Positions 37,194-44,885 of a stretch of 64,000 nucleotides of DNA are shown piece by piece. The stretch spans positions 62,001 to 126,000 of the forward strand of contig CAKUTF010000002.1 of the NCBI GenBank assembly GCA_934691725.1, read 5' to 3'. The first letter of the stretch is position 1; every line of letters starts with the position of its first letter. A model generated the notes under the pieces. The model made no database searches. It saw only the letters and a list, made by a program, of their open reading frames with translations, and was not told the origin of the DNA. Origin of the DNA: an uncultured Fibrobacter sp. (GTDB lineage Bacteria > Fibrobacterota > Fibrobacteria > Fibrobacterales > Fibrobacteraceae). Both the position numbers and the translations under genes were made by a program.

Positions 37194-37222
37194 AAAATCC
37201 CTCGCCAAGGCGAGGGATTTTT
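37194..37222. terminator. bidirectional terminator between GH5 and fabZ
   Basis: AAAATCCCTCGCC and GGCGAGGGATTTT form a 13-bp stem with a 2-nt apparent loop, between convergent genes. Confidence 0.9.
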
Positions 37223-37251
37223 CGTAATTAATTTTTCGAAATTTTCAAGGC

Positions 37252-37731
37252 TTAAATCATCGTCGCCGTAAATGTCGCGCTGCAGACAGGCGCATCGTCC
37301 AAACGAATTTCTCCGGTAAAGAAGAGAATCCCGCGGCGCATTTTGTCAAGCGTTACACGCACTTCCAAACGGTCTCCCGGACGGACCGGTTTGCGGAAAC
37401 GGCATGCATCCACCCCCATGAACGCCGGACGTTTTCCCGCGCATTCCGCCTCGTAGCGAAGCCCCGCAAGAATCGCACCGGCCTGCGCCATCGTTTCAAT
37501 CTGGATAACGCCAGGCATTACAGGTTCTCCCGGAAAATGCCCCTGAAAGAACGGTTCGTTGAACGAGACATTCTTGACACAGACAATCGACGGGATTTCG
37601 GATGCGACATCGAGGGACATCACCTGGTCGATGAAAAGAAAAGGATAGCGGTGCGGCAAAATCCGGAGAATTGCCTCATAGTCGTACAGAACGCCGGGCT
37701 TGCTAGACTTGGGAAGCGTTTCTAAAAGCAT
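37252..37731 (-). CDS. fabZ: 3-hydroxyacyl-ACP dehydratase
   Basis: A 159-aa hotdog-fold dehydratase of fatty-acid elongation. The family start ILPHRYPFLFID contains a conserved His region, and the catalytic His and Glu are in GHFPGEPVMPGVIQIETMAQ. The start at 37731 lies inside lpxC (29-nt overlap), so translation is coupled. LpxC and FabZ are often adjacent, and are fused in relatives such as Bacteroidota. Confidence 0.93.
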   Translation of the reverse strand: MLLETLPKSSKPGVLYDYEAILRILPHRYPFLFIDQVMSLDVASEIPSIVCVKNVSFNEPFFQGHFPGEPVMPGVIQIETMAQAGAILAGLRYEAECAGKRPAFMGVDACRFRKPVRPGDRLEVRVTLDKMRRGILFFTGEIRLDDAPVCSATFTATMI

Positions 37732-38557
37732 AATCCATCAACCTCTCTAAAAGTTTTCGGTGAGCGACATGCCCACCGTTGTGAATTCGGATTCTCAATC
37801 TAGGTAAAAAAGGCGCGGGAAGGGAAATGTCCCCGACCAAATCGAGAATTTTATGGAAGACAGGCTCGCGTTCCATCCGAAGCGGTCCCCCCGTTTTCGG
37901 AATAGCTTTTCCTTTTTCCTCGGCAAGCAGCACCCCGGACCGCTCATCCGCAAAAGCGAGCAGCCCGTTCAAGCGGGCTTTTTCCCAATCGTCTTCAAAA
38001 ATAAATGTCCGCGCAGGGAAAATTTTCACCAAATCTTCCGCATCGTAAATAGCGACAAAGGCATCGTCCGAAAAATTTCCATGCGAAACGGAATATTCGA
38101 TTTCAAGCGTTTCCGCCGGAGAAATTTCAAAAAATCCACCGTCCCATTCCAGGCGTTCCCGAAGAGGCGCATCGTAAAACACAAGCTCCTGCGGAATTCC
38201 CGCAATGCCCCGAACCGCTTCATACCACGGATACGCGCTCCCGTCCAAAATCGGGAGCTCTTCGGCGATGGCGTGAATTTCCAGATAGGACTCTGGATAG
38301 AGCAAGAGGACCGGGGCGAGATGCTCCACGGTAGAAACCGAAGCGTGAGAATTTTTGAAAAGTCCGCTCGAACGATTCGCGAAAAATTCCAGTTTCGAAA
38401 AGGAATTTATTTCCGAGGAACTCCAAAGCATATCCCCGGACGCGGCAAACCATTTTATCTGGGGCGAAGCCTTCCTGTCACAGACAAGCCGCACTCCCGA
38501 ATTTTCAAGCGAAAGCGAATGCGCACGAATTTCCGTTTCAAAAACCGTCTGTTTCAT
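37703..38557 (-). CDS. lpxC: UDP-3-O-acyl-N-acetylglucosamine deacetylase
   Basis: A 284-aa zinc amidase, the committed step of lipid A synthesis, implying a lipopolysaccharide outer membrane. Zinc-binding and catalytic residues are seen in STVEHL (His), VFHKILDLVGD (His and Asp) and NGGHVAHR (catalytic His). The second hallmark is ELPILDGSAYPW. It overlaps the Nudix gene stop by 4 nt and fabZ by 29 nt. Confidence 0.92.
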   Translation of the reverse strand: MKQTVFETEIRAHSLSLENSGVRLVCDRKASPQIKWFAASGDMLWSSSEINSFSKLEFFANRSSGLFKNSHASVSTVEHLAPVLLLYPESYLEIHAIAEELPILDGSAYPWYEAVRGIAGIPQELVFYDAPLRERLEWDGGFFEISPAETLEIEYSVSHGNFSDDAFVAIYDAEDLVKIFPARTFIFEDDWEKARLNGLLAFADERSGVLLAEEKGKAIPKTGGPLRMEREPVFHKILDLVGDISLPAPFLPRLRIRIHNGGHVAHRKLLERLMDYAFRNASQV

Positions 38558-39123
38558 TTGTTTAAAATTTCAAAGGAATTTTTTAAGCCGTACAGAAAGA
38601 AGGCGGCGATCTGGTGCGGATGGTTGATTTCGCCGGAACGCATTTTTGACAAAACGTCTTCCGTCGAAAGTTGAAGCGTCTCGATTTCTTCGCTTGAATC
38701 GAAATGCGTTTCTCCGCTTTGCACGACACCGGTCGCTCGGACGACAAAAAACCTTCCACGATGTCGGTCAGGATTCATCGGAAGTTCCGCCAGAAATTCA
38801 AAGCTTCCGCCGCCAAATGCGCACTCTTCCTGGAGTTCCCGCTTTGCCGCATCGATCGGAGCCTCGCCCGCTTCGACAATCCCCGCCGGAAATTCCAAGG
38901 AAACTTTTCCCGTACCATGACGATATTGCCGTTCCATCAGCCAAAAGCCGTCAACATTTTTCGCAAGAACAAGTACCCAGTCCGGTTGCCAAAGAGTGTA
39001 AAAATCCGGAATGATTTTTCCGTCCGGCAGTTCGCACATTTCTTTGTTGACTTTCAAAAACCGCGAATCGAGAAGCGATTCCGAATTCAAGGTTTTCCAA
39101 GAATTTAATTTGTATTTACTCAT
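38554..39123 (-). CDS. Nudix hydrolase, ADP-ribose pyrophosphatase-like
   Basis: A 189-aa cytosolic Nudix protein with a complete box, GIVEAGEAPIDAAKRELQEE (about 81-100). The surrounding sequence (YRHGTGKVSLEFPAG) fits the NudF/ADP-ribose or sugar-nucleotide pyrophosphatase group. It is encoded between a lipoprotein gene and lpxC, with 8 nt and a 4-nt overlap respectively. Confidence 0.85.
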   Translation of the reverse strand: MSKYKLNSWKTLNSESLLDSRFLKVNKEMCELPDGKIIPDFYTLWQPDWVLVLAKNVDGFWLMERQYRHGTGKVSLEFPAGIVEAGEAPIDAAKRELQEECAFGGGSFEFLAELPMNPDRHRGRFFVVRATGVVQSGETHFDSSEEIETLQLSTEDVLSKMRSGEINHPHQIAAFFLYGLKNSFEILNK

Positions 39124-39131
39124 AAACGAAA

Positions 39132-39863
39132 CTAAAACGTGGAATAGGGATCAAGGAGCGAATCATCGAATGCGATATCCGTGTAAGTATAATGGAATTC
39201 CTTTTCAATCAGATATAAGGCAAGCTCCTTTGTCGTCCATTTCTTTTTGACCCCGATGCTTTCAAGCCCCTTCGTCACCAGAGGAAGCGTCGCTTTTAAA
39301 TCCAGTTTCCAGCTGGAATCGTCCCATTCAAAAATGATGACGGGAACCTTCGGACTAGAAGCAAGTCCCACGCTGCCGCGATCCTTCTTGATTTCAAACG
39401 GTCCAAGCCTTAGTCCAACCGTTCGCTGGATGACGCCATTCTTTCCCGTCAAGAGCGAAAGCATCCGAAAATCCTCGTTCATATTGGGATCCCAGGCGCG
39501 TTCCCGATCAAAAACCCGATAAATAAGGACGGCGAGCATTTCGCCTAGCGGAAGCTGTTCAACACGTTCCGCGGGCATTTCCAGAGCGTAACGCTGGAGC
39601 GTATCGGCATAGTAGTACGAGGTATCCGTAATATAAACGAGAAGGGATTCCGGTGGAATGTTTTCCGAAACTTTTTGCCGAATCGTCGCAAACGTTTCTT
39701 CGAGCATCAGAAGTTTCTGCTCTTCGGTCTGCCGATAAGTGACAGCATCCGATGTCTTCTCCGCATTGGACCCGGCACAGGCGCCTAGCAGGAAAATCGA
39801 AAGAGCAAAAAGAAAATAGCGAAAACTCTTTGCGCCTAAAGTTATATTTTGAAAGTAATGCAT
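39132..39863 (-). CDS. putative lipoprotein, unknown function
   Basis: A 243-aa protein with a lipoprotein signal (FLFALSIFLLGAC, Cys about 29) and no family I recognise. Its only in-frame ATG (39863-39861) is the minus-strand half of the palindrome ATGCAT, whose plus-strand half (39858-39860) starts the divergent release-factor-like gene. The two genes therefore overlap head to head by 6 nt. First gene of the operon leading to Nudix, lpxC and fabZ. Confidence 0.65.
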   Translation of the reverse strand: MHYFQNITLGAKSFRYFLFALSIFLLGACAGSNAEKTSDAVTYRQTEEQKLLMLEETFATIRQKVSENIPPESLLVYITDTSYYYADTLQRYALEMPAERVEQLPLGEMLAVLIYRVFDRERAWDPNMNEDFRMLSLLTGKNGVIQRTVGLRLGPFEIKKDRGSVGLASSPKVPVIIFEWDDSSWKLDLKATLPLVTKGLESIGVKKKWTTKELALYLIEKEFHYTYTDIAFDDSLLDPYSTF

Positions 39864-40352
39864 CGCGATACCTATCTAAAAATGCCGCTAAACGAACTGC
39901 TCCGTGCCTGCAAGGTCACAGGATTCCAGGGAAGCGGTCCCGGCGGACAATTCCGCAACAAGACAAATTCCGGAGTCGATCTTCGGCTGTCCGAATTTAA
40001 TTTAGCAATCAAATCGTGCGAAAGCCGAAGCGCAAACGAAAACAAGCTCCATGCGCTTCACCGGATGAGGCTAGCTATCGCCCTAAATATCCGCGAAGCA
40101 CCAAAACCGCCAGAAAACCTAAAGTTTCCCGGAAGCATGGGACACATCCAGCCGTCCAACGAAATGTATCCGCAATTTATCGCCGACATTCTCGACATCG
40201 TAAACGCAAATGGCGGAGACACCAGGGAAGCGGCACGGGCATTCGGACTTTCCCCGACCGCGCTCACCAAGATTCTCCATGCGGACAAGGCCGTACTTTC
40301 CAAGGTTCAGGAGCTTCGAAAAATCGGTGGGAAACCGTGGCTGAGAAAGTAG
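39858..40352 (+). CDS. release-factor-like GGQ protein with C-terminal HTH-like segment
   Basis: A 164-aa protein. Residues about 15-85 form a class I release-factor catalytic domain with GSGPGGQFRNKTNSGV and CESRSANENK. It hydrolyses peptidyl-tRNA in relatives such as ArfB/YaeJ. It lacks the codon-recognition domains of RF1/RF2. Instead of the basic tail of ArfB, the C-terminus (about 110-164) has a helix-turn-helix-like pattern (TREAARAFGLSPTALTKILHAD). A ribosome-rescue role is plausible. TATATT (39843-39848) sits 9 nt before the ATG, with no Shine-Dalgarno. Confidence 0.75.
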   Translation: MHRDTYLKMPLNELLRACKVTGFQGSGPGGQFRNKTNSGVDLRLSEFNLAIKSCESRSANENKLHALHRMRLAIALNIREAPKPPENLKFPGSMGHIQPSNEMYPQFIADILDIVNANGGDTREAARAFGLSPTALTKILHADKAVLSKVQELRKIGGKPWLRK

Positions 40353-40694
40353 ATTGATCTGCCGACATCTAAGTTCAGTGGACAGTGGTCAGAAATCAGT
40401 GGCCAGAACTGCGGACATCTATGTTCAGGGATTAGGAACTAGGGAATATGGATTAGTCCGCAGACGTCTAAGCCTTTAGGGACTAGGGATGAGGGACTAG
40501 GGAATAGTCTGCGGACATCTAGGTTTAGTGGGTAGTGGTCAGTGAGCAGTGGTCAGAGCTGTAGACGTCTAAGCTTTTAGGGATTAGTCCGCGGATGTCT
40601 AGGCTCGCGGGAAGCGTTTAGCGGGACACGGAATGCGGTGTTTCTAAGCGAACAGTTTCCGCGTACTATCATTCCCACAGCTCGCTACGATGTC

Positions 40695-40717
40695 ATTCCC
40701 CGGCTTGACCGGGGAAT
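40695..40717. repeat. ATTCCC-family hairpin
   Basis: Stem ATTCCCCGG/CCGGGGAAT with loop CTTGA, identical in structure to 23411-23433. Confidence 0.85.
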
Positions 40718-40734
40718 CTCCTTTCAGAGAAGGG

Positions 40735-40757
40735 ATTGCCGGGTGTGACCCGGCAAT
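40735..40757. repeat. ATTGCC variant hairpin
   Basis: Stem ATTGCCGGG/CCCGGCAAT with loop TGTGA. Compared with its neighbour 18 nt upstream, the paired changes keep the stem intact. Confidence 0.85.
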
Positions 40758-41111
40758 GGCTGGTTAGCGAGCTTGTCGAGCTAAGTCCGATAATGAAAGG
40801 CTAGCGAGCTGGCCTAGCGAAGCCCGGGATTCAGAACTTAGTTGGGGGAACTTAGAGCTTAGAACAGTGAACATTTAATTCAGTGGATAGAGGTCAGAAA
40901 TGAGAACGTTAATCTTCTGGAATACAGAATATAGACGTCTGCAAGTCTAAGCTCTAAAATCTCAGTTCTAAGTTCTGACTCTCCCTCATCCCGTATCCCT
41001 CTGTTTCCTGATTTCTCTCAACTCTCAACTAAGTTCTGCCACCAGCTATTGCCCGGCAAGACCAAAAAGTTTAAATTAAAAAGGAACAAAACATTTTCGG
41101 GAATTTTTCGG

Positions 41112-42569
41112 ATGACCATCAAGAATTTATTACAAATTATATTCTGTTCGCTTTTCATCTGCCTCGGCGTTTCGTGGGGAAAATCAGCCGCCTGGATAAC
41201 GCTCGAAGGAGACGTCGATCCGGGAATGTATGAATACGCGGCACGCGCCATCGGAGACGCTGTCCAAAAAAATCCCGATTACATTATATTCGATATCAAC
41301 ACATTCGGGGGACGGCTTGACGCGGCTTTCGATATCGTCGACACGATCATGGGAATCAAAAATTCAAAGACCGTCGCATTCGTCTCCAAGAAAGCGATCA
41401 GCGCGGGCGCCCTCATCGCCCTTTCGAGCAAGGAACTTTACATGCTTCCCGGCACGACCATCGGTGACTGCGCCCCAATCGTCCAGAACAGCGACGGGAC
41501 ACCGCAAATCGTCGGAGAAAAAATCCAATCCCCGCTCCGGGCAAAATTCCGCAATCTAGCCCAAAAGAACGGTTACCCGGAACTTCTCTCCATGGCAATG
41601 GTTTCCCCGGACCTTGCCGTGTACGAACTTACGTGGAAAGATTCCTCCATCGCAGTCGAAGCGTCCAAATATGCCAAATGGAGCAAGCAGGACAAGGCTT
41701 TTTGGGGAACGCCCAAAGTCCTAGTCGATTCCGGAGAACTTCTGACGATGACCGATGAAGAAGCCGTCGCTTTGCATTTTTCCAAGGGAACCCCCGAAAA
41801 CCGCGACGCTTTTGAAAAATCGCTCGGCATCGAAAGAAGCCACGAAATCGAAATCACCTGGAGCGAAAGCCTCGCTCGCTTCATCGCTGGCATTTCGGGA
41901 ATTCTTCTCATTCTCGGATTCGGGGCGCTCTACATCGAATTCAAGACTCCGGGCTTCGGAATCTTTGGCATCGCGGGAATTCTTCTGATAGCGACTGTTT
42001 TCCTCGGACAATACATCAACCACTTAGACAGTTATCTGCCCGTCGTCCTGCTCGTTCTCGGAGCGGGCCTTTTTGCCGTAGAAATTCTTGTCATCCCGGG
42101 AACTTTCGTCTGCGGCATCCTGGGCATTCTCTGTATGGGAACGGCTATCGTTCTGGCATTCGATTTTTCAACGCTCCCCTCGTTCATCCCGGGAGCGGAT
42201 TCCGAAGGCGCGGCAACACTCTTTCCCGTCATCCTCTATGTCACGGCCTGTGCGCTTATCGCGGTGCTGTTTCCCCTCTTCGCTTCCAAATACCTGATTC
42301 CGCTTCTTCCCGAAGGCTGGACACCGATGCTCAAGGCAGATCTCGAATCCGCAAAATCCCCGACCGAAGACATCGTCGAAATCCATGTAGGAGAAAAGGG
42401 AAAAGCCGAAACGCCACTCCGCCCCGTGGGACACGCGAGATTCGGCAGCAAGTCGTTGGACGTTCAAACCAAAGGCGATATGATAAACGCAGGCGAAACC
42501 GTCTGCGTTACCGAAATCACCGATGGAAGAATCTGGGTCGAAAAATCAGAGGATTTTCCCGTAGCCTAG
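41112..42569 (+). CDS. NfeD-family membrane-bound serine protease (ClpP class)
   Basis: A 485-aa protein of the long NfeD type. After a signal peptide (LLQIIFCSLFICLGVSWG), a periplasmic ClpP-fold protease domain (about 25-240) shows DINTFGGRLDAA and the Ser-containing KKAISAGALIALSS. Four or five transmembrane helices (about 260-405) and a C-terminal OB-fold (GHARFGSKSLDVQTKGDMI) follow. These proteins act in membrane quality control with stomatin/flotillin partners, none of which is encoded here. The ATG at 41112 is preferred; 41049 would add a basic extension. Its 3' end overlaps trpS by 24 nt. Confidence 0.83.
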   Translation: MTIKNLLQIIFCSLFICLGVSWGKSAAWITLEGDVDPGMYEYAARAIGDAVQKNPDYIIFDINTFGGRLDAAFDIVDTIMGIKNSKTVAFVSKKAISAGALIALSSKELYMLPGTTIGDCAPIVQNSDGTPQIVGEKIQSPLRAKFRNLAQKNGYPELLSMAMVSPDLAVYELTWKDSSIAVEASKYAKWSKQDKAFWGTPKVLVDSGELLTMTDEEAVALHFSKGTPENRDAFEKSLGIERSHEIEITWSESLARFIAGISGILLILGFGALYIEFKTPGFGIFGIAGILLIATVFLGQYINHLDSYLPVVLLVLGAGLFAVEILVIPGTFVCGILGILCMGTAIVLAFDFSTLPSFIPGADSEGAATLFPVILYVTACALIAVLFPLFASKYLIPLLPEGWTPMLKADLESAKSPTEDIVEIHVGEKGKAETPLRPVGHARFGSKSLDVQTKGDMINAGETVCVTEITDGRIWVEKSEDFPVA

Positions 42570-43550
42570 AACCTCGCGAACCAGCTCCAAATGGGCGCGA
42601 GCCACGGGACGCGCCTTTTCCGCACCGGCACGGAGAATTTCGTCAATTCTTTCCGGATGCGCCATCAGGTCGTTATACTTCTCACGCGCTTCACCGAATG
42701 TCCGTTCCAAGACTTTCTGGAGTTCTCCCTTCGCATAGCCCCAGCCCATCCCGCCAGCGCGATACGTTTCCGCCAGCGCAGCCGTTTCTTCCGCAGTCGC
42801 AAAGAGCTTGTAAAGCCTGAACACGTTACATGTATCCGGATCTTTCGGCGCTTCGATCGGGAGGCTGTTCGTCACGATTTTCCCTAGCTTCTTCTTGAGC
42901 GCTTTCGGTTCGAGGAAAATTTCGATCGTATTGTCATAAGACTTGCTCATCTTGCGACCGTCAAGCCCGGGAATCACGTCCGTCGTCTCCTGGATAAAAG
43001 GCTCGGGCACCGTGAAAACGTCCCGTCCCATTTGCTTGTTGAACCGGATAGCGATATCCCGCGCAAATTCCACATGCTGCTTCTGGTCCTTGCCGACAGG
43101 GACAATATCCGCGTTGAACATCAGGATATCCGCATCCATCAGGCACGGGTAGCAATACAGCCCCATGTTGACATTCGTGTCCAGGTCTTCGCCCGCAGCG
43201 CGGTTCGCTTCAACCTTCGCCTTGTAAGCGTGGGCACGATTCATGAATCCCTTTGGCGTAAAGCAGCTGAGCGCCCAGCTGAGTTCAAAAATTTCGGGGA
43301 TGTCGCTCTGGCGATAGAAAAGCCCCTGTTCCGGATCGAGTCCGCAAGCGAGCCAAGTCGCCGCGACCTTTCGGATGTTCTCGCGCATCTCGTCGCCGTT
43401 ATGGACGGTCGTGAGAGCGTGATAGTCCGCGATAAAGTAAATCGTCTCGTAGTCCTTCGCCAGTTCAAGCGCCGGACGAATGGCCCCCAGATAGTTTCCC
43501 AGGTGGGGCGTTCCTGTGGGCTTGATGCCCGTAAGAGAAATTTTTTTCAT
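42546..43550 (-). CDS. trpS: tryptophanyl-tRNA synthetase
   Basis: A 334-aa class I synthetase charging tRNA-Trp. The HIGH-type motif reads PTGTPHLGNYLGA (about 11-23) and the KMSKS motif GRKMSKSYDN (about 197). The length is that of the common bacterial enzyme. Its last codons overlap the convergent nfeD gene by 24 nt. Confidence 0.94.
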   Translation of the reverse strand: MKKISLTGIKPTGTPHLGNYLGAIRPALELAKDYETIYFIADYHALTTVHNGDEMRENIRKVAATWLACGLDPEQGLFYRQSDIPEIFELSWALSCFTPKGFMNRAHAYKAKVEANRAAGEDLDTNVNMGLYCYPCLMDADILMFNADIVPVGKDQKQHVEFARDIAIRFNKQMGRDVFTVPEPFIQETTDVIPGLDGRKMSKSYDNTIEIFLEPKALKKKLGKIVTNSLPIEAPKDPDTCNVFRLYKLFATAEETAALAETYRAGGMGWGYAKGELQKVLERTFGEAREKYNDLMAHPERIDEILRAGAEKARPVARAHLELVREVLGYGKIL

Positions 43551-43730
43551 AAAGCGAAATATAGAAATCGCGCAGACGTTGAATCTAAAACGGCGAAATC
43601 CGGGCGTCTCAAATTTCCAAGGATTGAAAACCGTAAAAATTTACAATCTACAAGTAGATAAATCTCTCCGAAAAGCGTTGTACGCAATGGACAAAATCCC
43701 TCTGCCATAAAAATTCAACAAGGAGGAAAA

Positions 43731-44783
43731 ATGGATTTTGAAAACAGAGAAGAAACTTTCGAAGAATATCAAGGTGCAGGCGTCTATGCCGACCTTCTCC
43801 TCGACAGGACATTCAAAAAAGCGTTCAATCCGGACTCCCAGAACAAAATCTGCCTGATTGCGCTTTTGAACGCCCTGCTGGAAGGCGAAATCGACAGCCC
43901 GATTACAGACGTGCAATCACGCGACAAGGAATTTTCCGACGGTTCCAACGAAAACCGTGCCTCGATCTTTGACCTGTATTGCATCGATTCGGAAAAGCGG
44001 AGATTCATCATCGAAGTCCAAATCGCCAAACAGGAAAACATCGTAAACCGCGCCATCTATTACGCAGCGCAAACCATCATCGCCCAGGGAAGTCGCGGCA
44101 AAACATACGCCTACGCTCTGGACTCCGTCATCACAATCGTATTCATGGAATTTGAGTTTTTCGAAAACACGGAATACATCCATCGGGCAAAACTCCGGAA
44201 AAATGACGGAACATGTCTCAGCGAAACGCTAAACTTTGTTTTCGTAGAACTTCCCAAGTTCAAAAAGAAAATGGGAGAACTGAGAACACTTCTCGACAAG
44301 GGGCTTTTCGCTCTCAAGAACATCAAGAAGCTGCGAAAAATGCCGAGTTTCTATGCGGGAACCGCTTTCGAGTTATTGTTTCCCATCTCGGAATTAGCTA
44401 GATTAAGCAAAGAGGAACAGCGTATGATCAATCTGGAACAAATGCGGAAATGGGATGCCTATGCCATTCGGAAATATGCGATTGAAACAGGACACAAGGA
44501 AGGCTTTGACGCCGGGCATCGGGAAGGTGTCAAGGAAGGCTTCAAAGAAGGAAAAAAAGAAGGCTTTGACACGGGACATCGGAAAGGCGTTAAAGAAGGG
44601 ATCAAGGAAGGTATAGAAAAAGGACTCCAAAAAGGACTCCAAAAAGGACTTCAGGAAGGTATTCAAAAAGGCATTTCTATCGGTAAAAAGGAACTGGCGA
44701 AAGATCTTCGCGATGACGGGGTTCCCATCGAGATTGTTTCGAAGCGTTGCGGCCTTTCGCCCGAAGAAATCAAAAAACTGTAA
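43731..44783 (+). CDS. Rpn-family PD-(D/E)XK nuclease/putative transposase
   Basis: A 350-aa protein of the recombination-promoting nuclease (Rpn/YhgA-like) family. The N-terminal nuclease-like domain has LLDRTFKKAFNPD, the aspartate in SIFDLYCID and IIEVQIAKQ. The C-terminal part (about 250-320) is a run of four-residue KEG(F/I/V/L)-type repeats, encoded by a 12-nt imperfect minisatellite at about 44490-44690. It ends with an HTH-like KRCGLSPEEIKKL. AAGGAGG lies before the ATG. Rpn proteins raise RecA-independent recombination in E. coli; here the activity is inferred. Confidence 0.8.
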   Translation: MDFENREETFEEYQGAGVYADLLLDRTFKKAFNPDSQNKICLIALLNALLEGEIDSPITDVQSRDKEFSDGSNENRASIFDLYCIDSEKRRFIIEVQIAKQENIVNRAIYYAAQTIIAQGSRGKTYAYALDSVITIVFMEFEFFENTEYIHRAKLRKNDGTCLSETLNFVFVELPKFKKKMGELRTLLDKGLFALKNIKKLRKMPSFYAGTAFELLFPISELARLSKEEQRMINLEQMRKWDAYAIRKYAIETGHKEGFDAGHREGVKEGFKEGKKEGFDTGHRKGVKEGIKEGIEKGLQKGLQKGLQEGIQKGISIGKKELAKDLRDDGVPIEIVSKRCGLSPEEIKKL

Positions 44784-44795
44784 GAGTTAATATTT

Positions 44796-44822
44796 TTCCC
44801 CGGCATCAAGAATGCCGGGGAA
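44796..44822. repeat. hairpin related to the ATTCCC family
   Basis: An 11-bp stem TTCCCCGGCAT/ATGCCGGGGAA with loop CAAGA just after the Rpn gene. Neither strand has the T run of a standard terminator, while stem core and loop size resemble the intergenic hairpin family. Confidence 0.6.
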
Positions 44823-44885
44823 TAAAAAATTTCTAGGGCTTTTTGAAAGCTCTCTTTTCTAATAATGGTTCAAAAGCTAAAAAGG

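Larger units (their letters stand above)
40355..41040 (+). repeat. composite heptamer/hairpin repeat, copy 4
   Basis: Longest ordered copy, without genes. Separators at 40364, 40414, 40463, 40514, 40564 and 40594 give spacings of 50, 49, 51, 50 and 30 nt, alternating TCAGTGG-type and TTAGGGA-type 7-mer modules. Then come the 75-nt block shared inverted with 35041-35115, two hairpins (40695-40717, 40735-40757), and two copies of the GCTAGCGAGCT-type tail. A second set of separators at 40870, 40905 and 40934 (35 and 29 nt apart) ends in CTCTCAA-type 7-mers near 41030. Confidence 0.88.

Noticed and set aside
40355..40600. Regular ~50-nt spacing suggested a CRISPR array
   Set aside because: The conserved separator is only ~14 nt and degenerate, the intervals are themselves repetitive 7-mers rather than unique spacers, and no cas gene is present.
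43551..44830. Insertion sequence around the Rpn-type gene
   Set aside because: No terminal inverted repeats or target-site duplication could be found; the downstream hairpin belongs to the intergenic family.
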